Below, in pieces: positions 55,564 to 64,000 of a DNA stretch of 64,000 bases. Each line of letters begins with the position of its first letter. The stretch's first letter is position 1. Location of the stretch: the NCBI RefSeq assembly GCF_000316665.1, contig NC_019678.1, positions 806,001 to 870,000 of the forward strand. Direction: 5' to 3'. Position numbers and translations under genes: made by a program. This DNA is from Rivularia sp. PCC 7116. Its GTDB lineage: Bacteria; Cyanobacteriota; Cyanobacteriia; Cyanobacteriales; Nostocaceae. The notes under the pieces were generated by a model. The model saw only the letters and a list, made by a program, of their open reading frames with translations, searched no databases and was not told where the DNA came from.

Positions 55564-57345
55564 ATGAGCGATCGCCCTCTAAAATTATTGTTAATTGATT
55601 CCGATCCCATTTTTAGGTTGGGATTGCGTCAAACTCTCGATGAATTTCCGGAGTTGCAAGTTGTAGCAGAAGCAGAAACTTATACCAGTGCGTTGCAAAT
55701 TTTAGCAGAATTAGCGCAGCAAGACGCTAATTTAGTCAACTTAGTAGTTTTAGAACCTGATAATAATCGTTCTGCGAATAATCAAGAACTTGGTTTACAA
55801 CTAATTAGACAATTGAAAAAGCAGTATCCAAATTTACCTATTCTGCTTCTGTGTCATATTCTTCAACCCGGAATGCTGGTAGCTTTAAAAGCTGAGGGAG
55901 TAAATGGCTACTGCCCCAAGGGTACTCCCATTTCCGAATTAATAATTGCCATGCAAGAAATCGCGGCAGGAAATTATTATTGGGTACATGAATCCCAACA
56001 ATTACGAGAATGGAATGGCGAAACATTGGGGGAAAGATTAATCCCAAAACCCAAATCTCCTAAGTCTCTAATTAATAAGTTACGTAATAATCTACGTGAA
56101 TCGGGAATCGGTTATATCAAACCTAACTTGACGGAAGTTACCAAACAACTGCAAATCCCCGGATTAACAGTGCTAAACAAAGCTATTTTAGCTGGAAGAA
56201 GACGAGAACTACTTGCAGCACAATGGTTGCTTAATAATTTGGTAGATTCCAACGGCAAGCAACAACAAACTCCTCTCAACAATGTTATTCCTTCCACAGA
56301 ATTACCATTAACCAACTCGGCAAGTAGGAGTATTACCGTCACTAACTCTAGAATCAATCCTTCTTCACCACCTTTACTCAGTCCCCGAGCTTTACAAGCA
56401 ACATTACTAGCATCTTGTATTAACAAACTTCAGTTTAGCTTACAAAATGTGACAGATATTCCTTTAGAAATAGATATTTTACGAGAAGATAAAAAGCGAG
56501 AATTACTTTATTTACTACTCCAAAAATTTGCAGATTCCCTTGATGAATTACGTACTGCCGAAGTAGAAATAAACTTATTAAATGAAGTTGCTCTTAAATT
56601 ATTAGCAGATGTATGGGAAGCCGCAACAAAAGAATATTTCGGTAAATTTTCGCGGATAAAAATAGGAAACATCGAAGTAGAAACTGTAGATGTATTATTG
56701 CAAGATGCGGTTATAGTACAAACAGAAATTATAAATAAAATTCCTTCAATAGTCGAATTATTCTCTTACTTAATATTTCATACAGAGCTTTATATAGATA
56801 ATACATCTTATGCACCGGGTAGCTACGAAGCTAACGAACACGCTGCCATGATTTTAGAAAATATGCTAATTAACCTTGCCAATGCCGTCATACAGCCATT
56901 GTTAAATAGATTAGCAGATGTAGAAGTTTTCAAAAAAGACTATTACAATCGCCAACTAATTTCCACCAGAGAAATCGAACGCTTCCGAAACAATTTGTCG
57001 TGGAAATATCGCTGGCAAAACTACGTAGGTGAAGCTCAGCAAATATTTGAGAGTCGTCACGAACTATTCGTACTCGCACCTCGCGGTATAGCCAAAGCAT
57101 TTGTATATTCACCCCGTAACAATGAATTATCCCAACTTGGAGGAATCCCCTTAGTAGTTACATTATTACTAGAATTACGAGATGCAGCCACACCCCGCGT
57201 ACAATCTCTAGTATCTTTCCTAGGAAACGGCGTAGTTTTCGTTCTCACCCGTGTAGTAGGTAGAGGAGTTGGTTTAATTGTTCGCGGTGTTCTTCAAGGT
57301 ATCGGTAGCGCTTCTTTACCCGAAAGAAAGAGGAATCGGGATTAA
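55564..57345 (+). CDS. Pseudo-receiver / DUF3685 protein
   Basis: 593 aa. Residues 1-130 resemble a response-regulator receiver: LLLIDSDPIFRLGLRQTLDE with the acidic pair Asp12/Asp14, and CPKGTPISELIIAM with Lys119. The phosphoacceptor strand reads VVLEPDNN, so Glu64 replaces the usual Asp, and no DNA-binding domain follows. The rest (about 200-590) matches the cyanobacterial DUF3685 pattern, with long helices and membrane-like C-terminal segments (LVSFLGNGVVFVLTRVVGRGVGLIV). Inference: the receiver is locked or unphosphorylatable. Start ATG 55564. Confidence 0.8.
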   Translation: MSDRPLKLLLIDSDPIFRLGLRQTLDEFPELQVVAEAETYTSALQILAELAQQDANLVNLVVLEPDNNRSANNQELGLQLIRQLKKQYPNLPILLLCHILQPGMLVALKAEGVNGYCPKGTPISELIIAMQEIAAGNYYWVHESQQLREWNGETLGERLIPKPKSPKSLINKLRNNLRESGIGYIKPNLTEVTKQLQIPGLTVLNKAILAGRRRELLAAQWLLNNLVDSNGKQQQTPLNNVIPSTELPLTNSASRSITVTNSRINPSSPPLLSPRALQATLLASCINKLQFSLQNVTDIPLEIDILREDKKRELLYLLLQKFADSLDELRTAEVEINLLNEVALKLLADVWEAATKEYFGKFSRIKIGNIEVETVDVLLQDAVIVQTEIINKIPSIVELFSYLIFHTELYIDNTSYAPGSYEANEHAAMILENMLINLANAVIQPLLNRLADVEVFKKDYYNRQLISTREIERFRNNLSWKYRWQNYVGEAQQIFESRHELFVLAPRGIAKAFVYSPRNNELSQLGGIPLVVTLLLELRDAATPRVQSLVSFLGNGVVFVLTRVVGRGVGLIVRGVLQGIGSASLPERKRNRD

Positions 57346-57349
57346 GAAA

Positions 57350-57545
57350 TGGAGAATTGGGGATAGGGCATTGGGCATGGGGCATGGGGCATTGGGAGAT
57401 ACACAGACAAGGAGACATGGAAAGAAGGAAAAGAGGAGGAAGAGGAAGAAAATATGATTATTAACTAGCCACTCCTGGCTATTACCAATTACCAATTACC
57501 AATTACCAATTACCAATTACCAATTACCAATCCCCAATTCCCTAT
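57350..57545. repeat. Long composite heptamer repeat tract
   Basis: gggcatt/gggcatg units, then eight near-perfect copies of attacca (57480-57532). Separates two converging genes. Confidence 0.85.
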
Positions 57546-58981
57546 CCCCTACTACGCAAAAAGTAAAATAAACCGTCCCAAAAATCTTGCAAACGCCTAC
57601 TTTCAAATTTCTGCTTGCTCCATTCCCATGCTGTTTGTTCGATGATTTCTGAAAAGCTCGAATAAACCGGTGATAAATCAGCTAATTTATTAATTTTGAT
57701 TTTTTCCGCAATAGCTAAAGCAATTACATTTATTAACTCTCTTGCTTCGGCTCCCAATAAAGAAGCTCCCAATATTTCACCATTACGACGAACAATGATT
57801 TTACAAATACCTGTAGTTTCGTCTGTTAATTGAGCAGTTGCTAATACTTTAAAATACTGACGCAAAATTAAAATATCATTTTTGCCGTATCTATTCTTGG
57901 CTTGTCTTTGCGTTAAACCAACTTGAGCTAAGCCCGGTTGAGTTAAAATTCCCCAGGGAATAGCCCGATAATTAATTTTATATTTAGGAAATAATAAAGC
58001 ATTTTTTATCGCAATTTTCGCTTCATAATCGGCGATGTTTGGTAAATTATAGCCGCCAATAACATCTCCACAAGCATAAATTCGCCGGTTGGTAGTTTGT
58101 AATTTTTGATCAACTAATAAACTGCGCGAATTGTACTTTACTCCCACAGCAGCTAAATTAAATGATTTGATAAAAGGTTTTTCGGCTACAGCAACTAATA
58201 TTTCATCAGTTTCAATCGCTGTATCACCTGCTTGCAGCCATTTTTTACCTCCAATGAATCTAATCTGACTCACAGTAGTTTGTGTTAAAACACGTACCCC
58301 ATCGACTTCTAATTGCGCTTGCAGCAACTGAGCAACTTCTCGATCGATAGGAGAGATAATATAAGGACTATTAGTTATAAACGTAACTTCATAACCTAGT
58401 CTTGCTAAGCTTTGAGCGATTTCTACACTTTGAGGAGTACCACCGAGAATTACCCAACTTTTAGGTGGTGTCGAGCTTTCCAAAACTTGCCAAATATCCA
58501 ACAAAGTCAAAAAACCAGTTTTTCGCAATCCTTCAATATCTGGAATAGCTGGAATCGAACCCGTAGCGAGTAAAAAACGACGTGCTATTAACTTACGATT
58601 ATTAACAATAAAACATAAATCCGGTGAAGCTTGAAAATTACCGCTACCCACAATTACATCAACACCTTGCCCCGTTAAAAAAGCAGGTGAAAGCTGTTCG
58701 TTGATATTAGCCGCAACAGTACAACCCCATAAAATTGTTTTGTCTAAAGGAATTTGAAATTTTTCTTTCTTCTGTGCTTGATTAAGAAAACCTAACTTGT
58801 TTAAATTATTTATTTTTCCAACAACTTTACCAACCTCTCCTATTCCCTGAAGTTGAATTAACTCGTTACGAAATCGCGGCTCAACTAAAGCAACCTTAGC
58901 TCTTTGTTGAACAGCCTTCAAAGCAGCATCTCTTCCAACAAAGCTGCCGCCGATAATCACAATATCGTAATCAACTGACAT
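57542..58981 (-). CDS. Disulfide-oxidoreductase-fold flavoprotein lacking redox Cys
   Basis: 479-aa protein aligned end to end with pyridine nucleotide-disulfide oxidoreductases: FAD-binding IVIIGGSFVGRDAA at the N-terminus, NAD-binding LGGTPQSVEIAQSLARLG, YACGDVIGGYNLPN and the C-terminal dimer domain. The two diagnostic parts are missing. Where the CxxxxC disulfide should be, the sequence is NELIQLQGIGEVGKVVG; where the C-terminal His-x-His...Glu should be, it is PVYSSFSEIIEQ. A reductase of the mercuric or dihydrolipoamide type is therefore excluded. Possible roles are FAD-dependent electron transfer or quinone reduction. Start ATG 58981. Confidence 0.8.
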   Translation of the reverse strand: MSVDYDIVIIGGSFVGRDAALKAVQQRAKVALVEPRFRNELIQLQGIGEVGKVVGKINNLNKLGFLNQAQKKEKFQIPLDKTILWGCTVAANINEQLSPAFLTGQGVDVIVGSGNFQASPDLCFIVNNRKLIARRFLLATGSIPAIPDIEGLRKTGFLTLLDIWQVLESSTPPKSWVILGGTPQSVEIAQSLARLGYEVTFITNSPYIISPIDREVAQLLQAQLEVDGVRVLTQTTVSQIRFIGGKKWLQAGDTAIETDEILVAVAEKPFIKSFNLAAVGVKYNSRSLLVDQKLQTTNRRIYACGDVIGGYNLPNIADYEAKIAIKNALLFPKYKINYRAIPWGILTQPGLAQVGLTQRQAKNRYGKNDILILRQYFKVLATAQLTDETTGICKIIVRRNGEILGASLLGAEARELINVIALAIAEKIKINKLADLSPVYSSFSEIIEQTAWEWSKQKFESRRLQDFWDGLFYFLRSRG

Positions 58982-58982
58982 T

Positions 58983-59163
58983 AATCGTTAATTGGTAATT
59001 GGGAATCGGTAATTGGTAATTGGACATTGGGCATTGGGCATTGGGCATTGGGCATTGGTAATTGCTACTCATAACTATTCACTGCTCACTGCTCACTGTT
59101 CACTGTTCACTGCTCACTGCTCACTGTTCACTGTTCACTGTTCACTGCTCACTGTTCACTGTT
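58983..59163. repeat. Heptamer repeats overlapping the cobD-like gene end
   Basis: attggta/gggcatt units (58985-59060), then tcactgt/tcactgc units (about 59075-59162), over a dozen copies. The last codons and the TGA of the next gene are made of this tract. Confidence 0.85.
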
Positions 59164-60225
59164 ACCCATTACCTGCTTAATGGCTTCCACCAAACGCCGA
59201 TTATTCGACTCCGAGCGCACGGAAGAGCGAAAATAGCGATCGCCTAATTCGGGGAAGCTAAGACAGTCGCGGATGAAAATTTGATGACGCTTAAGCAATT
59301 TATGCTGTAAGTCGGAAGTGGAATACTTTGATTCTACTAATAAGAAATTAGCAGCGCCCTTGAGCGGTTGCAACCCTGGAATCTTAGCTAAACCTTCAAA
59401 CAAGTTATTTCTTGCTTTCGGTAGCCATTCCCAGGTGTGCTGCTGAAATTGTTTATCCTTCACCGCTGCAATTGCTGCTGCTCCGGCAAGGCAATTAACC
59501 GCCCAAGGATCGCGCCAAGACTGCCATTCTTGTAAGCGCTGGGGATGAGCAATAGCATACCCAAACCGCAATCCAGGAAGACTATAAAATTTTGTCAAAG
59601 AACGCAATATTACTAAATTAGGAAACTCCTGCACCGCCTCAATTAGGCTTTGTTCCTGCGAGGGATGCAGAAAGTCCATAAAAGCTTCATCCACTACTAC
59701 TAAAGCAAATTCTTTTAGGTAGGGTAATATTGCATCTCGCGTTAATAATTTCCCCGTAGGATTATGGGGATTATTTAACAGTAGTCCTTTGTCCTTTGTC
59801 GTCAAACAATAGTCAACAATTAATGACAAATCTGACTTGATTAACGACATAGGAAACTCCAACACTTCAGCGTTGAATGCCCTCAAGGCTCGATAGTAAT
59901 CGCCGAAGGTTGGAGTAACAAGAACCGTTGCGGCAAGCCGTGCTAATTCCCTTCCAGCCCAAGTCAGTAATTCTGCCGAGCCATTACCCGGCATAATCCA
60001 CTCAGACGGTAGTTTATGAAAGCAACCTAAAGCTTGTTTAAGTTCGCCATAATTTGGGTCTGGATAGTGCCTTATATTACCCAATTCAGAACTGATAGCC
60101 GCTAAACTACTATCGGGAGGTCCTAATGGGTTAATGCTGGCAGAAAAATCCAAAATAGCGCTCAGGGGACAACCAGCTACTGCTGCTGCCCAAGCTAAGT
60201 TTCCCCCATGTCTAGGTTGCCGCAT
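59149..60225 (-). CDS. cobD: Threonine-phosphate decarboxylase-like PLP enzyme
   Basis: 358-aa fold-type I aminotransferase homologue. The opening RHGGNLAWAAAVAGCPLSAILDFSASINPLGPP is the CobD signature, with PGNGSAELLTW, LLLNNPHNPTGKLL, VVVDEAFMDFL, the PLP-lysine in LRSLTKFYSLPGLRFGYA and the Arg in RDCLSFPELGDRYFRSSVRS. CobD makes (R)-1-aminopropanol phosphate for the cobalamin lower side chain; histidinol-phosphate aminotransferase is the close alternative. The last residues (GNSEQ) and stop codon are encoded in the heptamer repeat, implying the original C-terminus was replaced. Start ATG 60225, close to the upstream HU gene end. Confidence 0.85.
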   Translation of the reverse strand: MRQPRHGGNLAWAAAVAGCPLSAILDFSASINPLGPPDSSLAAISSELGNIRHYPDPNYGELKQALGCFHKLPSEWIMPGNGSAELLTWAGRELARLAATVLVTPTFGDYYRALRAFNAEVLEFPMSLIKSDLSLIVDYCLTTKDKGLLLNNPHNPTGKLLTRDAILPYLKEFALVVVDEAFMDFLHPSQEQSLIEAVQEFPNLVILRSLTKFYSLPGLRFGYAIAHPQRLQEWQSWRDPWAVNCLAGAAAIAAVKDKQFQQHTWEWLPKARNNLFEGLAKIPGLQPLKGAANFLLVESKYSTSDLQHKLLKRHQIFIRDCLSFPELGDRYFRSSVRSESNNRRLVEAIKQVMGNSEQ

Positions 60226-60251
60226 TAGAAAAAGTAGTAATTCAAAAAAGC

Positions 60252-60536
60252 TTACTCTTTTGGGGGAGCAACTCTTTCTCTAAAGAGTTTCCCTGCGGAG
60301 AAAGCAGGAACCTTAGTTGCTGGAATCTCCATTTTCTCATTGGTTTTAGGGTTGCGTCCTTCGCGTGCTTTACGTTCGCGAGATTCAAAAGAACCGAATC
60401 CTACCAACGTTACTTTATCGCCGGAAGAAACAGCCTCAATGATGGTTTCCAAAGCAGCGCTCAAAACCGCATCGGCTTGCTTTTTGGTTACGCTAGCCTT
60501 TTCAGATACAGCATCAACTAATTCACCTTTATTCAT
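60252..60536 (-). CDS. hup: DNA-binding protein HU
   Basis: 94-aa histone-like dimeric protein that bends and compacts DNA. MNKGELVDAVSEKASVTKKQADAVL is the classical helix start, followed by VTLVGFGSFESRERKAREGRNPKT and EIPATKVPAFSAGKLFRERV, including the Pro-containing beta-arm. Length and sequence match cyanobacterial HU. Start ATG 60536. Shares strand and 26-base spacing with the cobD-like gene downstream, so partial co-transcription is possible. Confidence 0.97.
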   Translation of the reverse strand: MNKGELVDAVSEKASVTKKQADAVLSAALETIIEAVSSGDKVTLVGFGSFESRERKAREGRNPKTNEKMEIPATKVPAFSAGKLFRERVAPPKE

Positions 60537-61158
60537 GTCAAACTCCCTATCAGTTTAGTGTGCGTTTGGGTGCAGAAACCCCTGATGTATCCTTACTTGC
60601 ATCCTTTGTGCATGTGATTAACAAAAGTCTTGCTTTTTGAGTATTTATGCTTAAAACCGCTACAACTCCCATCCGCTAGACTTTTCAATGAATCATTCTA
60701 AGGTGTTGTAGCCATAAGTGGATACATGAAACGATTATTTTATATAGTTTTCAGGTTTTTTCATATCCAAAGCCGATTTTTTGCACCGAAAACACTCTTA
60801 CAAAAATAAAAAATACTTAATTACAATACCTTGTCACAAGGGTAACAGTGGAAAAAATATCAATAAGTAATAGGGGGATAATAGAACCCAGGATAAATAG
60901 CTTAAAAGAAGATTATAGAGCCAATAGGGACAATAAATGCTTTCTGAATAAGCTTGATACAATTATTTTTTGATCTAGAAAAATATTTAGCGTTTTCTCT
61001 TGATGACCTTCAAATAAAGATTTTAAATTCTTTATCTAATTGACGAAAAAACTAAAGATTTAGTTATAAGTTATGTAAAGTTTTGAGTTTAATTAATATT
61101 CTGCCGTGGATATTCGGCAGAAATTTTCTGTCAAAGAATATTTTGTATTCATAGAAAA
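60537..61158. other. Spacer between pilQ end and hup
   Basis: Promoter region of hup, AT-rich. A T-rich/A-rich run around 60770-60830. No ORF supported. Confidence 0.35.
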
Positions 61159-61190
61159 ATGTAGAGACGCGAAATTTCGCGTCTCTACAT
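61159..61190. repeat. Perfect 32-bp palindrome after pilQ
   Basis: atgtagagacgcgaaa followed by its exact reverse complement. A third copy of the tagagacg palindrome family (others at 26274 and 43450). It is 41 bases past the pilQ stop and probably forms its transcript-end hairpin. Confidence 0.85.
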
Positions 61191-61230
61191 AATGTAAAAA
61201 TGTGACAATTTGTTTTCACGTCCTCGTCAA

Positions 61231-63558
61231 TTATCTGCGAGGTAACTTCAACCCGCGTTTCTGCAACATTCTGCGTACTTCGGGACTAGGTTTGTAGTTA
61301 TAGCCGTAAGAAGAACCTTGCGAATCATCCATAACTTGAGGTGTTAGTAACACGATGACCTCATTACGCTGGTTAGTTTTATTAGTTCTTCTAAACAGCG
61401 AACCGAGTATAGGAACATCACCCAAAATTGGAACTTTAGATACACTTACCCGGTCTGACTCTTGGATAATTCCCGAAAGAACTAAGGTTTGACCGTCGCG
61501 CATTCTAATTTGCCCGGATCTAAGGCTTCTTTCAGAAAGTAAAGTAATATCACCATCAATGCTACCTGTTGTTGCCGTACCGCTAGGCGCACTTACAGTA
61601 GGTGCAACAGACAAGGAAACAAAACCATTATCATCAATTCGGTCAACTTTTACTGCCAGGGTTAATCCTGCTTGTTTGATAATGGGTTCTCTAAGAGTAG
61701 CTGTTGTTCTAATACCTCCATACACTTCAGCAGTCAAATTGACTACAGCCTCTTGACCTTCTTGTACCATCAAAGTTGGATCGGTTAGAACTTTAGCGTT
61801 ACCGTTGGTGACTTGAGTTTGTAAAGTTGCCAGAAACTTTTTAGGAAACTGGTATAAAGAAGGTAGACCAAATGTGTACTCATCCGGAGTCGTTGTAGTT
61901 TGAGTGCCAAATCTAGTCGCTTCACCAGTAAGGGGATTAATTTGAGTTGGTACAATTTCAGTTTCAGATTCTCCTGGAGTAAAATCTGTAATCCCTGGTT
62001 CTAGTGGATTTCCTATAGAAGCATCTGCTGATGGTCTGTTACCACTTTGTGGGTTAAAAAAGCCATCACCAAGAAATACACTCTCTCCTTCAATTGGATT
62101 AGTAATTACAGGTGCGCCAGTCACACTATTAGCGACCTCACCACTAGTTGGTGGTCTGGAGGCACCAAAATTAGCAGTTGCCGTACCACCATCAACACTA
62201 AAGAAGTTATCGGCAACTCCGAAAGAAAAGCTACTGTTAAAGTTCTTGGTTCCCAACAAGTTAACGTCGATAATCTTAACGTTAACTGCTACTTGACGAC
62301 GACGAACATCAAGCTGAGTTAGCTGAGCCATACCCATTTCAACTTGCTTGGGTGTTCCGACTAAAGTTACGGAGTTAGTACGCTCATCTCCTAAAACTTG
62401 TAATCCTCTGAGCAAAGGGTTTGAATCTTGGTAGTCAACACGTTGAGTTTCAATTCTGACTTCTGTAGTACTTTGGGTTTGAGTAATCGAACCTTCAGCA
62501 CCACCACCTACAGGTACGGCATTAACGCTAGTAACAAGACGTTCCCGGCTAATTGCACTTTCTGCACCCAAGCCGACCAAAAAATTAAGAGCAACATCAA
62601 CCGTTACCTGATTGAGTCGCATATTCCGCATTACCGTATCGCGGGTAGAATTAGGCAAATTAGAGCCGACAAAAATAGTTCTGCCGCTGCGATTTGCTTC
62701 TAAACCACTCAACCGCAAGACGTAATTAAACACATCTTGCACTGGTTCGTTTTCAATATCTAAAGAAATAGTTGGACCATCAACCCCACCATTCTCATCC
62801 TCTCCACCTTCACCAGCTTGTCCGCTTGTATAAGCCAAGTTTAAATTTGCAGCCCGTGCTAAAAGTGACAATACTTCTCGTACAGGTGCATCTCTCAATA
62901 CCAATCGAGGTACGCGCTGTTGTGTTCCTAAATCAATCACACTCGGTGAAGCATCGGTATTAGAAATAGCTATATCTCCTACTGGGGGAGCTACTGCTCT
63001 GGGTAAGAAAGGGGGAGCCTGATTCATGGATTGTCCGGGACCTGCGGGAGGTGCGGGGGTGCCTTCAGGATTAACTTCAGGTGCGGGGGCAGATTGAGCA
63101 ATTTGGTTGTTTTGGGTCGGTTGCGAAGGAGCAGCTGCACTGCTGCCTGTAGAAGGCACCACAGCAAAGGTTAACCCGTTTTGTTTGCGCTCCACAGGTT
63201 GGCTCTCTGGAGCATTACCCGTACCTTTGATTATGACTCGAACGCTATTTGCATCAAGTTGACCGATGGAAACCGAAGCAATTCCATCTGTAGGATTATC
63301 CTGACGAAAACTATTTCCTTGTGGTAAACGTAACTGAGTATTGATAATATCTGCGACTAAAGCATTACCTCTTTTGGTAGTAAAAACTTGCGGACGAGAG
63401 CCATCAGAAGTTTTTAATACAAGATTTACTTTCCCGTCAGCTTCGTTTAATTTGACTTCAGTAATTTTTGTAGTTGCTTGCGCCCAAACCGGTTGAGATA
63501 CCAACAATACAGAAACAGCGGTTCCAAATATAAAACTACTACCGTGAAGTTGTTTCAC
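61231..63558 (-). CDS. pilQ: Type IV pilus secretin PilQ
   Basis: Outer membrane ring for the type IV pilus, needed for motility and DNA uptake. The 775-aa protein has a signal peptide (FIFGTAVSVLLVSQPVWAQA), an AMIN domain (about 30-125, binding peptidoglycan), a Pro/Gln-rich linker, an STN-like and secretin_N part (DAPVREVLSLLARAANLNLAY, IFVGSNLPNSTRDTV), and the C-terminal secretin barrel ending SVSKVPILGDVPILGSLFRRTNK and NEVIVLLTPQVMDDS. Start is GTG 63558, preceded by gaggaatg at suitable distance. A long insertion around residues 470-545 is Gly/Asn-rich. Followed upstream by pilO. Confidence 0.95.
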   Translation of the reverse strand: MKQLHGSSFIFGTAVSVLLVSQPVWAQATTKITEVKLNEADGKVNLVLKTSDGSRPQVFTTKRGNALVADIINTQLRLPQGNSFRQDNPTDGIASVSIGQLDANSVRVIIKGTGNAPESQPVERKQNGLTFAVVPSTGSSAAAPSQPTQNNQIAQSAPAPEVNPEGTPAPPAGPGQSMNQAPPFLPRAVAPPVGDIAISNTDASPSVIDLGTQQRVPRLVLRDAPVREVLSLLARAANLNLAYTSGQAGEGGEDENGGVDGPTISLDIENEPVQDVFNYVLRLSGLEANRSGRTIFVGSNLPNSTRDTVMRNMRLNQVTVDVALNFLVGLGAESAISRERLVTSVNAVPVGGGAEGSITQTQSTTEVRIETQRVDYQDSNPLLRGLQVLGDERTNSVTLVGTPKQVEMGMAQLTQLDVRRRQVAVNVKIIDVNLLGTKNFNSSFSFGVADNFFSVDGGTATANFGASRPPTSGEVANSVTGAPVITNPIEGESVFLGDGFFNPQSGNRPSADASIGNPLEPGITDFTPGESETEIVPTQINPLTGEATRFGTQTTTTPDEYTFGLPSLYQFPKKFLATLQTQVTNGNAKVLTDPTLMVQEGQEAVVNLTAEVYGGIRTTATLREPIIKQAGLTLAVKVDRIDDNGFVSLSVAPTVSAPSGTATTGSIDGDITLLSERSLRSGQIRMRDGQTLVLSGIIQESDRVSVSKVPILGDVPILGSLFRRTNKTNQRNEVIVLLTPQVMDDSQGSSYGYNYKPSPEVRRMLQKRGLKLPRR

Positions 63559-63584
63559 AGTCCATTCCTCACTTTAAATAATTA

Positions 63585-63745
63585 TTAGTTATTAATTGTT
63601 ATTTGATAGTTGATGATCCACACCCTCCGGGTGAAAGTTGATAGTTGTTATTGGATAATTGATAGTTGATAGTTGATATATCTCATATTCTTAACTACTA
63701 ACCACTAACTACTAACCACTAACTACTAACTACTAACCACTAACT
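63585..63745. repeat. Heptamer repeats between pilO and pilQ
   Basis: Units ttgatag/ttattgg at 63585-63680 and actaact/accacta at 63690-63745. The tract runs into the stop codon of the upstream gene (ctattgtt read on the minus strand). Confidence 0.8.
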
Positions 63746-64000
63746 ATTGTTGAGCTTCTTCTTTTTGAGCAGCAGCAACTTCTTCTGGATTCATCGGAAC
63801 CAACGCTTCTAACTTGAATGTTGTAGTTATTGGTGTTGGCCCGGTTCGTCGCGGTTTACCTTCTTCTATGTTTTCAGGCTCCAATTCTGATTCATAGTCT
63901 TTAACAATCAATAGTGGCTGCAAACGTTCTATATTTCGGATGATAGATTGAGTTTGTTCGTAGGTTCCTCTAATTACAACTTCGGTGCTATTACGCTTGA
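63744..64000 (-). CDS. pilO: Type IV pilus biogenesis protein PilO, C-terminal part
   Basis: Partial; the 5' part lies beyond the window. 85 codons are visible, reading KRNSTEVVIRGTYEQTQSII and then RLQPLLIVKDYESELEP and TTTFKLEALVPMNPEEVAAA to a TAG at 63744. The pattern (VVIRGTY followed by IxRLQPLL) and the position directly upstream of pilQ fit PilO, a bitopic alignment-complex protein. C-terminal charged tail ends in QKEEAQQ. Confidence 0.85.
   Translation of the reverse strand, partial: KRNSTEVVIRGTYEQTQSIIRNIERLQPLLIVKDYESELEPENIEEGKPRRTGPTPITTTFKLEALVPMNPEEVAAAQKEEAQQ

Noticed and set aside
57480-57535. Possible CRISPR array
   Set aside because: Units are contiguous 7-mers without spacers; STRR-type tandem repeat.
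57542-58981. Mercuric or dihydrolipoamide reductase annotation
   Set aside because: The redox-active CxxxxC motif and the C-terminal His-Glu are missing.
59062-59247. Plus-strand frame with repeated HCSLL/FTVHCSL residues
   Set aside because: It is the translated heptamer repeat; no protein support.

Overview
The window is a chromosomal segment of a filamentous, probably heterocyst-forming (Nostocales-type) cyanobacterium. Direct support: psbX and a CyanoQ (psbQ) lipoprotein gene for photosystem II, ycf66, a CcsA/Ycf5 cytochrome c assembly gene, cyanobacterial chorismate lyase, a Mo-nitrogenase C-terminal-domain protein, the tig-clpP-clpX block divergent from asd-dapA-rnj, scattered GCGATCGC (HIP1) octamers, and many heptanucleotide tandem repeats (STRR type) between genes. 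Coding sequence is AT-rich and gene density is moderate, with long decayed spacers.

Layout. 0.2-4.6 kb: sulfite-oxidase-like Moco enzyme, rpmF, an exported hypothetical, a caspase-fold protein with an altered catalytic dyad, and the Mo-nitrogenase-associated protein. 5.8-10.0 kb (minus): asd, dapA and rnj, i.e. lysine/diaminopimelate entry plus RNase J. 11.1-16.1 kb (plus): trigger factor, ClpP, ClpX and an alpha/beta hydrolase, a protein-folding and proteolysis block. 16.1-19.3 kb: GntR-type regulator, dienelactone hydrolase, S1-type RNA-binding protein.

19.35-23.95 kb looks like an accessory island ending at tRNA-Ser(UGA). It has an unknown ORF whose start lies against five iteron-like repeats, a divergent small XRE regulator with a broken tandem copy, a candidate small RNA with a strong terminator, a NERD-like/UvrD-type helicase, and a multiply frameshifted relic against the tRNA. 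24.0-31.9 kb: metallophosphoesterase, nadA, a HEPN-like unknown protein behind a perfect inverted repeat, a GNAT protein, two tandem TolB-like lipoproteins, ycf66 and psbX separated by a stretch full of inverted repeats. 32.2-39.9 kb: yggT, accC, tRNA-Leu(GAG), chorismate lyase, a DUF3352 protein, ccsA, terB-like. 40.0-42.3 kb: a two-gene type II restriction-modification system.

42.3-52.1 kb: FAD amine oxidase, CyanoQ, PARG-type macrodomain protein, GT39-like glycosyltransferase, methyltransferase, lipoprotein, unknown protein, an alanine-racemase family protein with Phe at the expected catalytic Tyr, and another exported unknown. 52.2-60.5 kb: NACHT-pentapeptide STAND protein divergent from a pseudo-receiver/DUF3685 protein, a disulfide-oxidoreductase-fold protein lacking its redox cysteines, CobD-like PLP enzyme, and HU. 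61.2-64.0 kb: type IV pilus secretin PilQ and the C-terminal end of PilO (cut by the window edge).

Recurring themes are (i) members of enzyme families that have lost signature catalytic residues (caspase, receiver, disulfide reductase, alanine racemase), and (ii) short tandem repeats that run into coding ends, supplying a start codon and signal-peptide N-region in one gene and stop codons in others. I did not find a single unmistakable novel multi-gene system. The best candidates are the 19.3-23.9 kb island, the candidate small RNA, and the NACHT/pseudo-receiver pair.
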